DNA of 6,035 nt from Lentimicrobium sp. (GCA_013336205.1 JAAXUD010000194.1:1-6035); one strand, 5' to 3'; shown: positions 1 to 5,955, counted from the first letter of the stretch. The notes: generated by a model not told the origin, from the sequence alone. A program made the numbers and translations.

Positions 1-89
1 ATTCAGGCACCAGTGGCTACAACTTTCTTACTGCGTTTAATTTATTTGACTATTGTCCGATTATTATCAACCATTCCAAATTTAAAACC

Positions 90-2249
90 ATGAATAAGAG
101 AAGCAGCATAAATTTCTTAATCACCTGTCTTGGGTTCATAATGCTGAACTTAACGGCACTGCCTCAGGCAAAGGCACAGGGAGCACTTGACCTGAAAAAA
201 ACAAAAACGATCAATGGTTTTCCAAAAATCATAGAATTTCAGCAAAAAAGAACCTCAGAGCCGATGTCGTTGCTGGGCGAAAATGTTTCCGCTATGAGAC
301 AGGGCCGTCTGCTGAAAGACGGAGTCGCTTCAGAAGCTTTCGAAGTTACTGTAATCAATACTGAGGCTGATTTGCCCGACGCCGTTGGTATTTCGGTTTT
401 CCTGAAAAATGCATCGGTAGCCAATGGTGAATATGCACTAGAAATCAGAATTGCGAAAGAATGGTACAGAACAGACGTAAAAATCAGAGTGAATATTCAA
501 TCAGTTAACCAGAATAACCTTCAACTGGTAGTAAAACCAAAGGTAGCCCTGATTCCCCTGAAAGTTGACTTTGTAAAAATAAAAGACAGCAGGCTGGTAT
601 TAGTCAATACGGAAGCCAATATCAGGAGACAGAGAATCCAGGATGCCATCAATACCATTCCAAACCCACCTCAACCCGTGCTGAGCGATTGGTATCCGAA
701 GACTGTTGGTGCCATTGGCGGAACTTTGGTAATCTCCGGTAAGAAACTGACTGAGATTCAATCACTTTCTATCGGAAAAACCGAGCTGAAGCTGATTGAA
801 CATCGTCCTTCCGCGACCCCCAGTTTCCCCGATCTGGCGATTTATGAACTGCCTGAGGAGGTAATTTCGGGAGATCTCTCCTACCGGTTTAACACGAAAG
901 CAGGCCCTTCTTTTTCTGAAACTATTGAGAAGGCGTACAAAACCGTTGATCAGTTCAGCGCACAATGGCCCAAGACCAGAGCTACATTGGTTGATATTCA
1001 ACCCATGCTGGAAGGCGGCGCCAATGCTGGATCTTCATCTTTGGATTTTGATTTGAACCAGGGTAGGATCGACGCCATGAGGCTCGCACAGTACACCTAT
1101 CTGCTGGAGTATGTTCCGGGAAATACTTTTCGCAGCGGCGATATCTCTTTTGGCAATGCGAAATTTTTCAGAATTGGGAAAGGACTTGCTGCCAATCCGG
1201 TTTACAGGGTAGCCGATGCCTCCGGCAATACCGGATTTGAGGGAAACACCATAATGGTAGCATTCCAGGGATATGTAACAGATGTTTCTCCCGCAGCAAC
1301 ACTGGTGCCAAGGGATGTATCCTTTTCAATCTTCACAGAATCATACCTGAATACCCGTTCTGCTGAAAATGACGTTAAAAAAGTATCAACAGCTGCGTTA
1401 CTGGAGTATAATCCGCTGAAGGAATATGTGATAAGCAATACGAGAGATGTTGAGCGCCTGTTCGATTTCAAACTTACCGAAAGCTGGGGAACTACTTCCG
1501 GGCAGTCGGCCAACATCGATGGCAGTGGTGCCGTGGCCGTTGGTGAAATTACGCTCGCCAATGATATTGCCTTCAGAATTGCCAGTGGACCGGTAGGCAC
1601 AAAAGCTAAATGGGCATCCAGGCCCTTTACCATGCCCCACGGTTGGTTAATGTCTGAAGTTATTTGGGATGAAAAACGGGCATTCCCCGGCTCAACGCCC
1701 AAAGCCTTCTCCGTGGGCGGTTTGATAGGCAATATTGGGTCACTTGATCCCAACTTTGATTGCAGGCCTTATAAACAATACAATATTCCCAGGATAGGAC
1801 CCACCCCTGCCACACCATGGACGAGCCCAACCGACTCAAGAACAATGAGATATCAGCTATCGCCCATCAACAATAACCCGGCAATACTGCCTATCTCCTA
1901 CACCATGAACGATGGATTCGGTCCTCCCAGAAACGAAGCCTGCAACGTAAGGGGAAACAGTATTTTAACTGAAAACATGAGGGAACAACATGTTAAAGGC
2001 TCTCTTATTGGTCTTAAAGCAAATAACACCCTTGTGAATGACCACCGGGTTACCTTTATTCTTTCCAGCATCAAAGTGCTCGGGCCTTTTGGAAAAAATG
2101 TAATGGACGCTATAAATGCGGCAGATGTTGATAATGATGCCAGCACAACCTCTGTTACCATGATCCCTTCTCCCATTCCGCTGACAAAATCGGATGAATA
2201 CAATGTCAGTGACGCGGTTACTTACCCCGAATTGGTTCCGGCTAAATAA
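90..2249 (+). CDS. Secreted protein of unknown function with a probable IPT/TIG (Ig-like) domain
   Basis: A 719-residue protein that I do not recognise as a named family. Residues 1-29 form a signal peptide: basic start (MNKRSS), hydrophobic core, and an AKA|Q cleavage site near 29/30, so the product is exported. Residues about 198-280 start with LSDWYPKTVGAIGGTLVISG and resemble an IPT/TIG fold (the 'P-x-x-G-x-x-G-G-T-x-x-I-x-G' pattern). The rest is beta-rich and ungapped, with two isolated cysteines (C558, C618) that could form a disulfide and an acidic DVDND stretch near the C-terminus. No type IX secretion sorting domain or C-terminal anchor is evident. The reading frame stays open upstream to position 3, but the ATG at 90 is chosen because the signal peptide begins there; the leader is A-rich with no Shine-Dalgarno. 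It is followed by a strong terminator, so it is probably transcribed alone. A surface or periplasmic binding/adhesion role is only a guess. Confidence 0.92.
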   Translation: MNKRSSINFLITCLGFIMLNLTALPQAKAQGALDLKKTKTINGFPKIIEFQQKRTSEPMSLLGENVSAMRQGRLLKDGVASEAFEVTVINTEADLPDAVGISVFLKNASVANGEYALEIRIAKEWYRTDVKIRVNIQSVNQNNLQLVVKPKVALIPLKVDFVKIKDSRLVLVNTEANIRRQRIQDAINTIPNPPQPVLSDWYPKTVGAIGGTLVISGKKLTEIQSLSIGKTELKLIEHRPSATPSFPDLAIYELPEEVISGDLSYRFNTKAGPSFSETIEKAYKTVDQFSAQWPKTRATLVDIQPMLEGGANAGSSSLDFDLNQGRIDAMRLAQYTYLLEYVPGNTFRSGDISFGNAKFFRIGKGLAANPVYRVADASGNTGFEGNTIMVAFQGYVTDVSPAATLVPRDVSFSIFTESYLNTRSAENDVKKVSTAALLEYNPLKEYVISNTRDVERLFDFKLTESWGTTSGQSANIDGSGAVAVGEITLANDIAFRIASGPVGTKAKWASRPFTMPHGWLMSEVIWDEKRAFPGSTPKAFSVGGLIGNIGSLDPNFDCRPYKQYNIPRIGPTPATPWTSPTDSRTMRYQLSPINNNPAILPISYTMNDGFGPPRNEACNVRGNSILTENMREQHVKGSLIGLKANNTLVNDHRVTFILSSIKVLGPFGKNVMDAINAADVDNDASTTSVTMIPSPIPLTKSDEYNVSDAVTYPELVPAK

Positions 2250-2255
2250 ATCATT

Positions 2256-2308
2256 GATAGCCAGGAAATAAAGAAGTCCTGCACTTCACATTTCCTGGCT
2301 ATCTTTTT
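2256..2308 (+). terminator. Rho-independent terminator after the IPT/TIG-domain gene
   Basis: A perfect 14-bp stem pairs GATAGCCAGGAAAT (2256-2269) with ATTTCCTGGCTATC (2290-2303). Its 20-base loop holds a second 5-bp stem (GAAGT 2273-2277 with ACTTC 2283-2287, loop CCTGC). Five T residues follow directly (2304-2308). It starts 7 bases after the TAA at 2247-2249, which argues that the next same-strand gene has its own promoter or relies on read-through. Confidence 0.88.
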
Positions 2309-2370
2309 GCCTGAATCGACAATCTGATGACTGAAAACGAAGGAAAAGACACTTATTATTAAAAGGAAAA

Positions 2371-3594
2371 ATGAAAAAGCAGCTCTGTTTAATCTTTATA
2401 TTGACTTTTGCTTTCGGAAAATTAATGTCGCAATCCGAAACGGAACAGCCCTTAAAATTTGTGCCTAAGGAGCTGAATATTTCAAGCTCTGCAGTATTTG
2501 AGCTGATGGGAGTAACTCCTTCGCAAATCGCTAAGTCATCGGATGTAAAGGACTTCAAGGTTGACTGGTCGTTTAAATCGTGGCGACTGAATCCAAACAT
2601 TGCCCTGCAGGGCCAACCCATATGGGAGCTTTTTTATAGCCGGAAATCTATTGAGAAGTATCAGAAAGCTTCATGGTTCGGCAGAACTATGGCCTCTCTG
2701 GATGTTTCGGTGGGAACCGTCCAAAATGAGCAGGGCGACAGAAGAATAGGATTTGGCGGGAAACTAAACCTGTATAAATCGAAAGACCCGATGCTACAAC
2801 TTCGCTTTTTTGATGAAACCATTCGACGCTTTAATGAAGAGATCAGCACCAACAAGGCGCAGATCAAGGAGTTGAAGTCAATGTTGGATACAGTAAAGGA
2901 TGTTGGCATGTACCGCACACTTTCGGCACAGCTTATCTCCCTTGAAAACGAGAGAAGTGACATCCTGTCGCGGCAACGTGACGAGGTAATCGGGCAATCA
3001 GCAGCTTTCTCCGAGTTGAACTGGAATACTTCTTTTATTGACATTGGCGGAGGAAGCATTTATACTTACAAAACAGATAGTGTAGGATCTCTTAAAAAGC
3101 TTAGCCTGAACCGCAATACAGGCTATTCCGGATGGGTTTCTGCAGGATTTGGCCTTGGCCGGAAGTGGCTGATCAGCGGATTGGCCAGAACATTGATTTA
3201 TGACGAGCAAATAAATTTTACAACGCTCGACACACTGACACTTGAAGAGTTTTCCCGCGACACGGTTATCGGGAACAATCTGATAACTCTTGGCCTGAAT
3301 ATCCGGTATGGTTCGCCTTATTTTAATCTGTTCGTTGAGTACTATGCCGATTTGCGGATGACAAATGACAAATTTGACGTGGTCCAAAGCCCACCCGATA
3401 TGCCACCAGGGCAGGTGGTAATCGGTGAAACCGTTTCGTGGAATGTGCAACCGGTCCACTCAATAACACTTGGTGGTGACTGGCGTATGGGCCGCAACGT
3501 GATGCTCAATTTTGGTTTACGAATGGAATTTGATGCCAAATGGAACAAACAGACTTTTATTCCGGTAACGACCCTGGTCTGCCTGATGCGATAA
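2371..3594 (+). CDS. Exported, probable outer-membrane beta-barrel protein with central coiled coil; 3' end probably frameshifted
   Basis: A 407-residue protein of unrecognised family. Residues 1-20 are a signal peptide (MKKQLCLIFILTFAFGKLMS, cleavage near 20/21). Residues about 148-208 are charged, heptad-like and helical (DETIRRFNEEISTNKAQIKELK onward) and likely form a coiled coil. From about 220 on, alternating hydrophobic/polar, Gly- and aromatic-rich segments such as GYSGWVSAGFGLGRKWLISG, LITLGLNIRYGSPYFNLFVEYY and HSITLGGDWRMGRNVMLNFG look like transmembrane beta-strands. The start has an AAAAGGAAAA leader just before the ATG. The last 11 residues (IPVTTLVCLMR) look off-frame, whereas the -1 frame reads YSGNDPGLPDAIIRTQSL and stops at 3612-3614. 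One missing T in the run 3555-3558 would give a 414-residue product. Neither end has the terminal aromatic residue typical of many barrels. Location in the outer membrane is inferred from strand pattern only. Confidence 0.88.
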   Translation: MKKQLCLIFILTFAFGKLMSQSETEQPLKFVPKELNISSSAVFELMGVTPSQIAKSSDVKDFKVDWSFKSWRLNPNIALQGQPIWELFYSRKSIEKYQKASWFGRTMASLDVSVGTVQNEQGDRRIGFGGKLNLYKSKDPMLQLRFFDETIRRFNEEISTNKAQIKELKSMLDTVKDVGMYRTLSAQLISLENERSDILSRQRDEVIGQSAAFSELNWNTSFIDIGGGSIYTYKTDSVGSLKKLSLNRNTGYSGWVSAGFGLGRKWLISGLARTLIYDEQINFTTLDTLTLEEFSRDTVIGNNLITLGLNIRYGSPYFNLFVEYYADLRMTNDKFDVVQSPPDMPPGQVVIGETVSWNVQPVHSITLGGDWRMGRNVMLNFGLRMEFDAKWNKQTFIPVTTLVCLMR

Positions 3595-3614
3595 TCAGAA
3601 CACAATCTCTTTAA
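3555..3614 (+). other. Displaced C-terminal tail of the barrel-like protein (-1 frame)
   Basis: From the T-run at 3555-3558 the -1 frame continues in protein-like sequence (FYSGNDPGLPDAIIRTQSL) to a TAA at 3612-3614, while the annotated frame stops at 3592-3594 after a short, less natural tail. A five-T run instead of four would join the two frames seamlessly after residue T395. This could be a sequencing or assembly error, a real mutation, or (less likely) a -1 slip on the T-run. No strong slippery heptamer is visible. Confidence 0.55.
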
Positions 3615-3641
3615 AAGGAGGAATCCTGCGCTCAGCTCATC

Positions 3642-3662
3642 ACTTTAGACTTTAGACTTTTT
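3642..3662. repeat. Tandem heptamer array ACTTTNN, first block
   Basis: Three exact 7-bp periods of consensus ACTTTNN (ACTTTAG twice, then ACTTTTT). Positions 3642-3664 recur without mismatch at 3768-3790, a 23-base direct repeat 126 bases apart. The block lies downstream of the barrel-like gene and abuts a hairpin. Confidence 0.85.
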
Positions 3663-3668
3663 ACCTGT

Positions 3669-3701
3669 CTGCCTGGTTGCCCAAGCAATCAGGCAGGTTT
3701 T
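3669..3701 (+). terminator. Hairpin, possible terminator of the barrel-like gene
   Basis: CTGCCTGGTTGC (3669-3680) pairs with GCAATCAGGCAG (3685-3696) in a 12-bp stem with one G-T wobble and a CCAA loop, followed by G and four Ts (3698-3701). The short T-run favours plus-strand termination. No T-run follows on the minus strand. Because it interrupts a heptamer-repeat array, it may instead be an interspersed palindromic repeat that serves as a terminator by chance. Confidence 0.5.
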
Positions 3702-3716
3702 GATCTTCTGACTTTG

Positions 3717-3744
3717 AGCCCGCCTCCACTTCGTTACGTCGGGT
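3717..3744. repeat. GC-rich palindromic element inside the heptamer spacer
   Basis: A short GC-rich insert bounded by GCCCG (3717-3722 region) and CGGG (3740-3743) with a CTTCGTTACG core. The outer bases can pair (CCCG with CGGG) but the stem is imperfect. It separates ACTTTGA units on both sides and looks like an interspersed element. Boundaries are approximate. Confidence 0.4.
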
Positions 3745-3746
3745 AA

Positions 3747-3802
3747 ACTTTGAACTTTGAGCTTTTTACTTTAGACTTTAGACTTTTTACTTTGAACTTC
3801 TC
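3747..3802. repeat. Tandem heptamer array ACTTTNN, second block, overlapping a gene end
   Basis: Eight consecutive 7-bp periods with consensus ACTTTNN (ACTTTGA, ACTTTAG and ACTTTTT variants, one degenerate GCTTTTT and a final degenerate ACTTCTC). The array runs through the stop codon of the minus-strand tocopherol-cyclase-like gene (TAA on the minus strand at 3789-3787), so the last residues (…RSSK) are encoded by repeat units. Confidence 0.85.
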
Positions 3803-4896
3803 TCAAGTACCCCCTGATCCCCAACGATTTCGAGGCCGGTAATGTATGAGTTATCATGAAATAAAACATTACCCTTTTTATCCATAACGGTGAGTTTCAG
3901 CGTAGCATCAATACTTTCAGGTATGCGTCGGTCCATAGATCCTCCAACAGGAGCCTTTAACAATCCGGCACTTTTATGAACTGCCTCAATTTGATAGACT
4001 ATTTTCTTATCATAAATCTGAATATGTAAGGTATCCAATCCTTGTTGATCCAGATCGAGTTGAGCATTGGTGTAGGTTGCAAACCTGCGAATTTCTCCAT
4101 TGTAATAAAAGAAACCAAGAAATCCGGTAAACGATTTTCTCAGCCAGGGGATGTTGGCAACCGATAGCATAAATGATGCTTCGCTGTTGCTGAAGTTGTT
4201 GGATTGCATCCATATCCAGGCAGAAGGCATAGAACTGCCCCAGTCTTTTTCGATGTAGCCTTTACCTTCACTGAAATCAAGCGCCAGGCCGTTTTTCTCC
4301 AGCGTCCCATCCAGGCGGTGGTTGAGACTTACCACACCGTGATAGCATTGCATAAATGGCACAAAACGGTACCAGCCCATGATTCCCGGATTTAATATTC
4401 CCGCAGAAGGCAGCTCTGTTTGTTCCCTCATAAGCACCTCGCCGGATAAAGAAGTACTGTCATCACGGAGGTTAAGCACCAGCCTGTTGGCAGAAAAGTA
4501 ATTCTCCCCGATGGTAACAGCAAATTTCTCCCTTGAAAAGGCAAATGCTTCTATTGGAAAAGTATAATAGAATGTTTCAGCCGTTTTACCATCAATTACC
4601 TGAATAAACGCATGCTGCTCACTTCCGTCGGAAGAAAGGGAAATGCCGGGTATTATGCTGAGAATTGATTGACCATCCGCCGACACCATTTTAAAGTACC
4701 AACCTTCAAAATATTTTTTCTTCTTTTTATTTCCCTGGAACATTTCGGGATTGCCTGCCTTTTTAGCACCATAGCCCGGAATGAATTTGTGTTCAGAAAA
4801 TTTAACCTCACCGGGCAGCTGCTGGGCTGATACGGATTCAGGATTCCCAAAAAAAATGAGCAAAACAAGTAATACAGAAAACTGGAATAACTTCAT
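3787..4896 (-). CDS. Exported tocopherol-cyclase-like protein
   Basis: A 369-residue protein that I assign to the tocopherol cyclase family (plant VTE1 type) from its order of motifs: FEGWYFK at 63-68 with a following IIPGI, HAFIQVID at 95-102, GWYRFVPFMQCYHGVVSLNH at 174-193, and GYIEKDWGSSMPSAWIWMQS at 213-232. The EKDWG…W-x-W block is the most diagnostic. The family fold is a beta-barrel/lipocalin-like scaffold; the plant enzyme closes the chromanol ring of vitamin E. Residues 1-24 are a signal peptide (MKLFQFSVLLVLLIFF…SVSA|QQ), so this version acts in the periplasm or envelope. Tocopherol synthesis is not expected here, and the substrate is unknown. The ATG at 4896 is preferred over an in-frame TTG at 4926 because the signal peptide begins there and a GAGG lies 9 bases upstream. 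It converges on the barrel-like gene, and its 3' end lies within a heptamer array. Confidence 0.93.
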   Translation of the reverse strand: MKLFQFSVLLVLLIFFGNPESVSAQQLPGEVKFSEHKFIPGYGAKKAGNPEMFQGNKKKKKYFEGWYFKMVSADGQSILSIIPGISLSSDGSEQHAFIQVIDGKTAETFYYTFPIEAFAFSREKFAVTIGENYFSANRLVLNLRDDSTSLSGEVLMREQTELPSAGILNPGIMGWYRFVPFMQCYHGVVSLNHRLDGTLEKNGLALDFSEGKGYIEKDWGSSMPSAWIWMQSNNFSNSEASFMLSVANIPWLRKSFTGFLGFFYYNGEIRRFATYTNAQLDLDQQGLDTLHIQIYDKKIVYQIEAVHKSAGLLKAPVGGSMDRRIPESIDATLKLTVMDKKGNVLFHDNSYITGLEIVGDQGVLERSSK

Positions 4897-5030
4897 ACCG
4901 GCCTGCCTCAGGATTGGATGGAACAAAACATTGCATTCTTAATGGTAAACACACCAGACCTTTGGATTGTTTCAGGTTGTTTTTGGTTTCTGAAGCCTTT
5001 GCAAATCCGTGTTATTCATCACTCTTTATT

Positions 5031-5066
5031 CGTTCCTGATAGCTATCGGGATCGTCATTCGTCATT
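5031..5066. repeat. Palindrome-plus-heptamer module, copy A
   Basis: A near-perfect palindrome (TCCTGATAGCTATCGGGA, 5034-5051) followed by two CGTCATT units (5053-5066). The 36-base module matches copy C (5381-5416) at 35 of 36 positions; the one difference (T at 5037) turns a C-G pair into a wobble. Confidence 0.88.
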
Positions 5067-5075
5067 CAAAAGGAA

Positions 5076-5103
5076 GTTGGCAGTTGGCAATGAGCAGTTG
5101 GCA
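5076..5103. repeat. Tandem heptamer array GTTGGCA
   Basis: Four exact 7-bp periods: three GTTGGCA and one ATGAGCA in third place. This is a different heptamer family from the neighbouring CGTNATT units and directly follows copy A of the palindrome module. Confidence 0.85.
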
Positions 5104-5127
5104 AAAATTTGTCATTCTTTATTTTTA

Positions 5128-5148
5128 TCCTAAGCTCTTGCCGAAGGA
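5128..5148. repeat. CCTNAGC…CGAAGG element, degenerate copy
   Basis: Resembles the element at 5421-5440 (shared CCT-AGC-C…CGAAGG, with one indel), and both are followed directly by CGTCATT. Ends are weakly complementary (TCCT with AGGA), which suggests a short stem-loop. Confidence 0.6.
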
Positions 5149-5183
5149 CGTCATTCGTAAATCGTAAATAATCATTCGTAATT
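5149..5183. repeat. Tandem heptamer array CGTNATT, block 1
   Basis: Five consecutive 7-bp periods, variants of CGTCATT and CGTAAAT, with one degenerate AATCATT. The period is kept although the units differ, so the length of seven, not just the sequence, is conserved. Confidence 0.85.
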
Positions 5184-5207
5184 TATTTCCTGGTTTTCGT
5201 CTTTTAA

Positions 5208-5287
5208 CACCTAACAGATGGCCTTCGACGATGGTTCGGCGAAAGCTCACCAACCAGCTCAGGCACCAGAAGAAAACCTGTTAGGTG
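5208..5287. repeat. Hairpin CACCTAACAG / CTGTTAGGTG interrupted by a nested repeat
   Basis: CACCTAACAG (5208-5217) and its exact reverse complement CTGTTAGGTG (5278-5287) enclose 60 bases. The inner part reads CCTTCGACG (5222-5230) … AGCTCAGGCACCAG (5256-5269), and between them lies GGTTCGG…CACCAACC (5233-5255), whose ends are also complementary. This looks like an element nested in an element nested in a hairpin. Nesting is inferred from symmetry; an uninterrupted copy is not present in this window. Confidence 0.65.
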
Positions 5288-5308
5288 CATCTTACTTCAT
5301 TCTTTTAC

Positions 5309-5334
5309 TACTGATAACTATCACGATCATTCAT
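5309..5334. repeat. Palindrome-plus-heptamer module, degenerate copy B
   Basis: TGATAACTATCACGATCATT (5312-5331) aligns with TGATAGCTATCGGGATCGTC of copy A with several substitutions and leads into heptamers in the same order. Palindromy is decayed. Confidence 0.6.
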
Positions 5335-5380
5335 AAATCGTAAATCGTAAATATTTATTCGAAATTCGTCATTCTGAATT
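5325..5380. repeat. Tandem heptamer array CGTNATT, block 2
   Basis: Eight consecutive periods of exactly 7 bases, consensus CGTMAWT, including two CGTAAAT and one CGTCATT with degenerate neighbours such as GATCATT, ATTTATT, CGAAATT and CTGAATT. It runs without a gap into copy C of the palindrome module. Confidence 0.85.
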
Positions 5381-5416
5381 CGTTCCCGATAGCTATCGGG
5401 ATCGTCATTCGTCATT
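5381..5416. repeat. Palindrome-plus-heptamer module, copy C
   Basis: Contains a perfect 18-bp palindrome TCCCGATAGCTATCGGGA (5384-5401) followed by two CGTCATT units (5403-5416). It is the best-preserved copy; copy A lies 350 bases away. No T-run follows on either strand, so it is not a classic terminator for the adjacent dCMP deaminase gene. Confidence 0.9.
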
Positions 5417-5420
5417 TTTA

Positions 5421-5440
5421 CCCTGAGCGCAGTCGAAGGG
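5421..5440. repeat. CCTNAGC…CGAAGG element, well-preserved copy
   Basis: CCCTGAGCGCAGTCGAAGGG has complementary ends (CCCT with AGGG) and is followed directly by one CGTCATT (5441-5447), which ends five bases before the dCMP deaminase stop codon. It resembles interspersed repeats I recall from Bacteroidota spacers, but that recollection has not been checked. Confidence 0.65.
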
Positions 5441-5452
5441 CGTCATTCAAAC

Positions 5453-5944
5453 TCACTGTTTATCATACTTCATCACATCCTCATTCACAAAGAGCAACTC
5501 AATCCCTGCCTGTTTGAACATCTCTTCCGACTCCTGTCCGCTGTGATATTTCATCTCGCACACGACTCTGACAATGCCGCAGTTGATAATGAGCATGGCA
5601 CAGGTACGGCAGGGCGTCATCCGGCAATAAAGCGTAGCGCCTTCCAGGGCAATACCCAGCCGGGCAGCCTGGCAAATCGCATTCTGCTCGGCATGAACTG
5701 TGCGCACGCAATGGTTGGTCACATTGCCGTCGCCATGGGTCATCTGCTTGAACAGGTGTCCAACTTCATCGCAATGCGGCAATCCAATAGGCGAACCCAC
5801 ATAACCGGTAACCAGTATTTGCTTGTTGCGGGCGATCACACAGCCGCTCCGGCCCCGGTCGCAGGTAGCGCGTTTGGCAATGGTATTGGCCACTTCCATA
5901 AAGTATTCATCCCAGGTTGGGCGAATGTATTTTTTTTCTTCCAT
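5453..5944 (-). CDS. dCMP deaminase (deoxycytidylate deaminase, ComEB type)
   Basis: A complete 163-residue cytoplasmic enzyme of the zinc-dependent cytidine deaminase superfamily. It converts dCMP to dUMP, feeding thymidylate synthase for dTTP supply. The catalytic signature is complete: HAE at 84-86 (zinc ligand His84 and proton-shuttling Glu86) and PCRTC at 111-115 (zinc ligands Cys112 and Cys115). Additional Cys/His residues (C28, C35, H57, C58, H78) fit the second, structural zinc site known in some dCMP deaminases; which ones bind cannot be settled here. GYVGSP at 47-52 is a typical substrate-side loop. The length is normal for the family. The ATG at 5944 begins MEEKKYIRPTWDEYFM, the usual family start. 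No clear Shine-Dalgarno precedes it. It points toward the tocopherol-cyclase-like gene, but 556 repeat-rich bases separate them, so co-transcription is unlikely. Only ~90 bases of its upstream side are present. Confidence 0.97.
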   Translation of the reverse strand: MEEKKYIRPTWDEYFMEVANTIAKRATCDRGRSGCVIARNKQILVTGYVGSPIGLPHCDEVGHLFKQMTHGDGNVTNHCVRTVHAEQNAICQAARLGIALEGATLYCRMTPCRTCAMLIINCGIVRVVCEMKYHSGQESEEMFKQAGIELLFVNEDVMKYDKQ

Positions 5945-5955
5945 AGCTCACTTTT

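Larger units (their letters stand above)
4897..5452. other. Gene-free repeat-mosaic spacer between two minus-strand genes
   Basis: 556 bases between the dCMP deaminase stop and the tocopherol-cyclase-like start contain no ORF with protein-like sequence. About 27 heptamer units, three copies of a palindrome-heptamer module, two copies of a CCTNAGC…CGAAGG element and one interrupted hairpin occupy most of 5010-5447. The part from 4897 to about 5009 is unique sequence that must hold the promoter of the tocopherol-cyclase-like gene; I could not place a convincing Bacteroidota-type TAnnTTTG box in it. Confidence 0.8.

Noticed and set aside
35..50. Possible Bacteroidota -7 box (TAATTTAT) before the first gene
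   Set aside because: It matches the TAnnTTTG consensus only partly and no -33 TTTG is at the right distance.
3..89. Upstream extension of the first gene or a truncated upstream gene
   Set aside because: Two frames are open to the window edge, but 89 bases is too short to judge and the signal peptide marks the start at 90.
1202..1753. 183-residue minus-strand ORF
   Set aside because: Antisense to the secreted IPT/TIG-domain protein; no signal peptide, motif or ribosome-binding context.
3613..3623. Strong Shine-Dalgarno-like AAAAGGAGG after the barrel-like gene
   Set aside because: No start codon with an open frame follows before the repeat array.
4897..4926. Longer form of the tocopherol-cyclase-like protein from a TTG codon
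   Set aside because: It would add ten residues before a standard signal peptide that begins at the ATG at 4896.
4918..5133. 71-residue plus-strand ORF in the repeat spacer
   Set aside because: It runs through the palindrome module and heptamer arrays and has no protein-like pattern or family motif.
5149..5416. CRISPR-like array
   Set aside because: Units are 7 bp and directly abutting, without unique spacers of constant length, and no cas gene is present.
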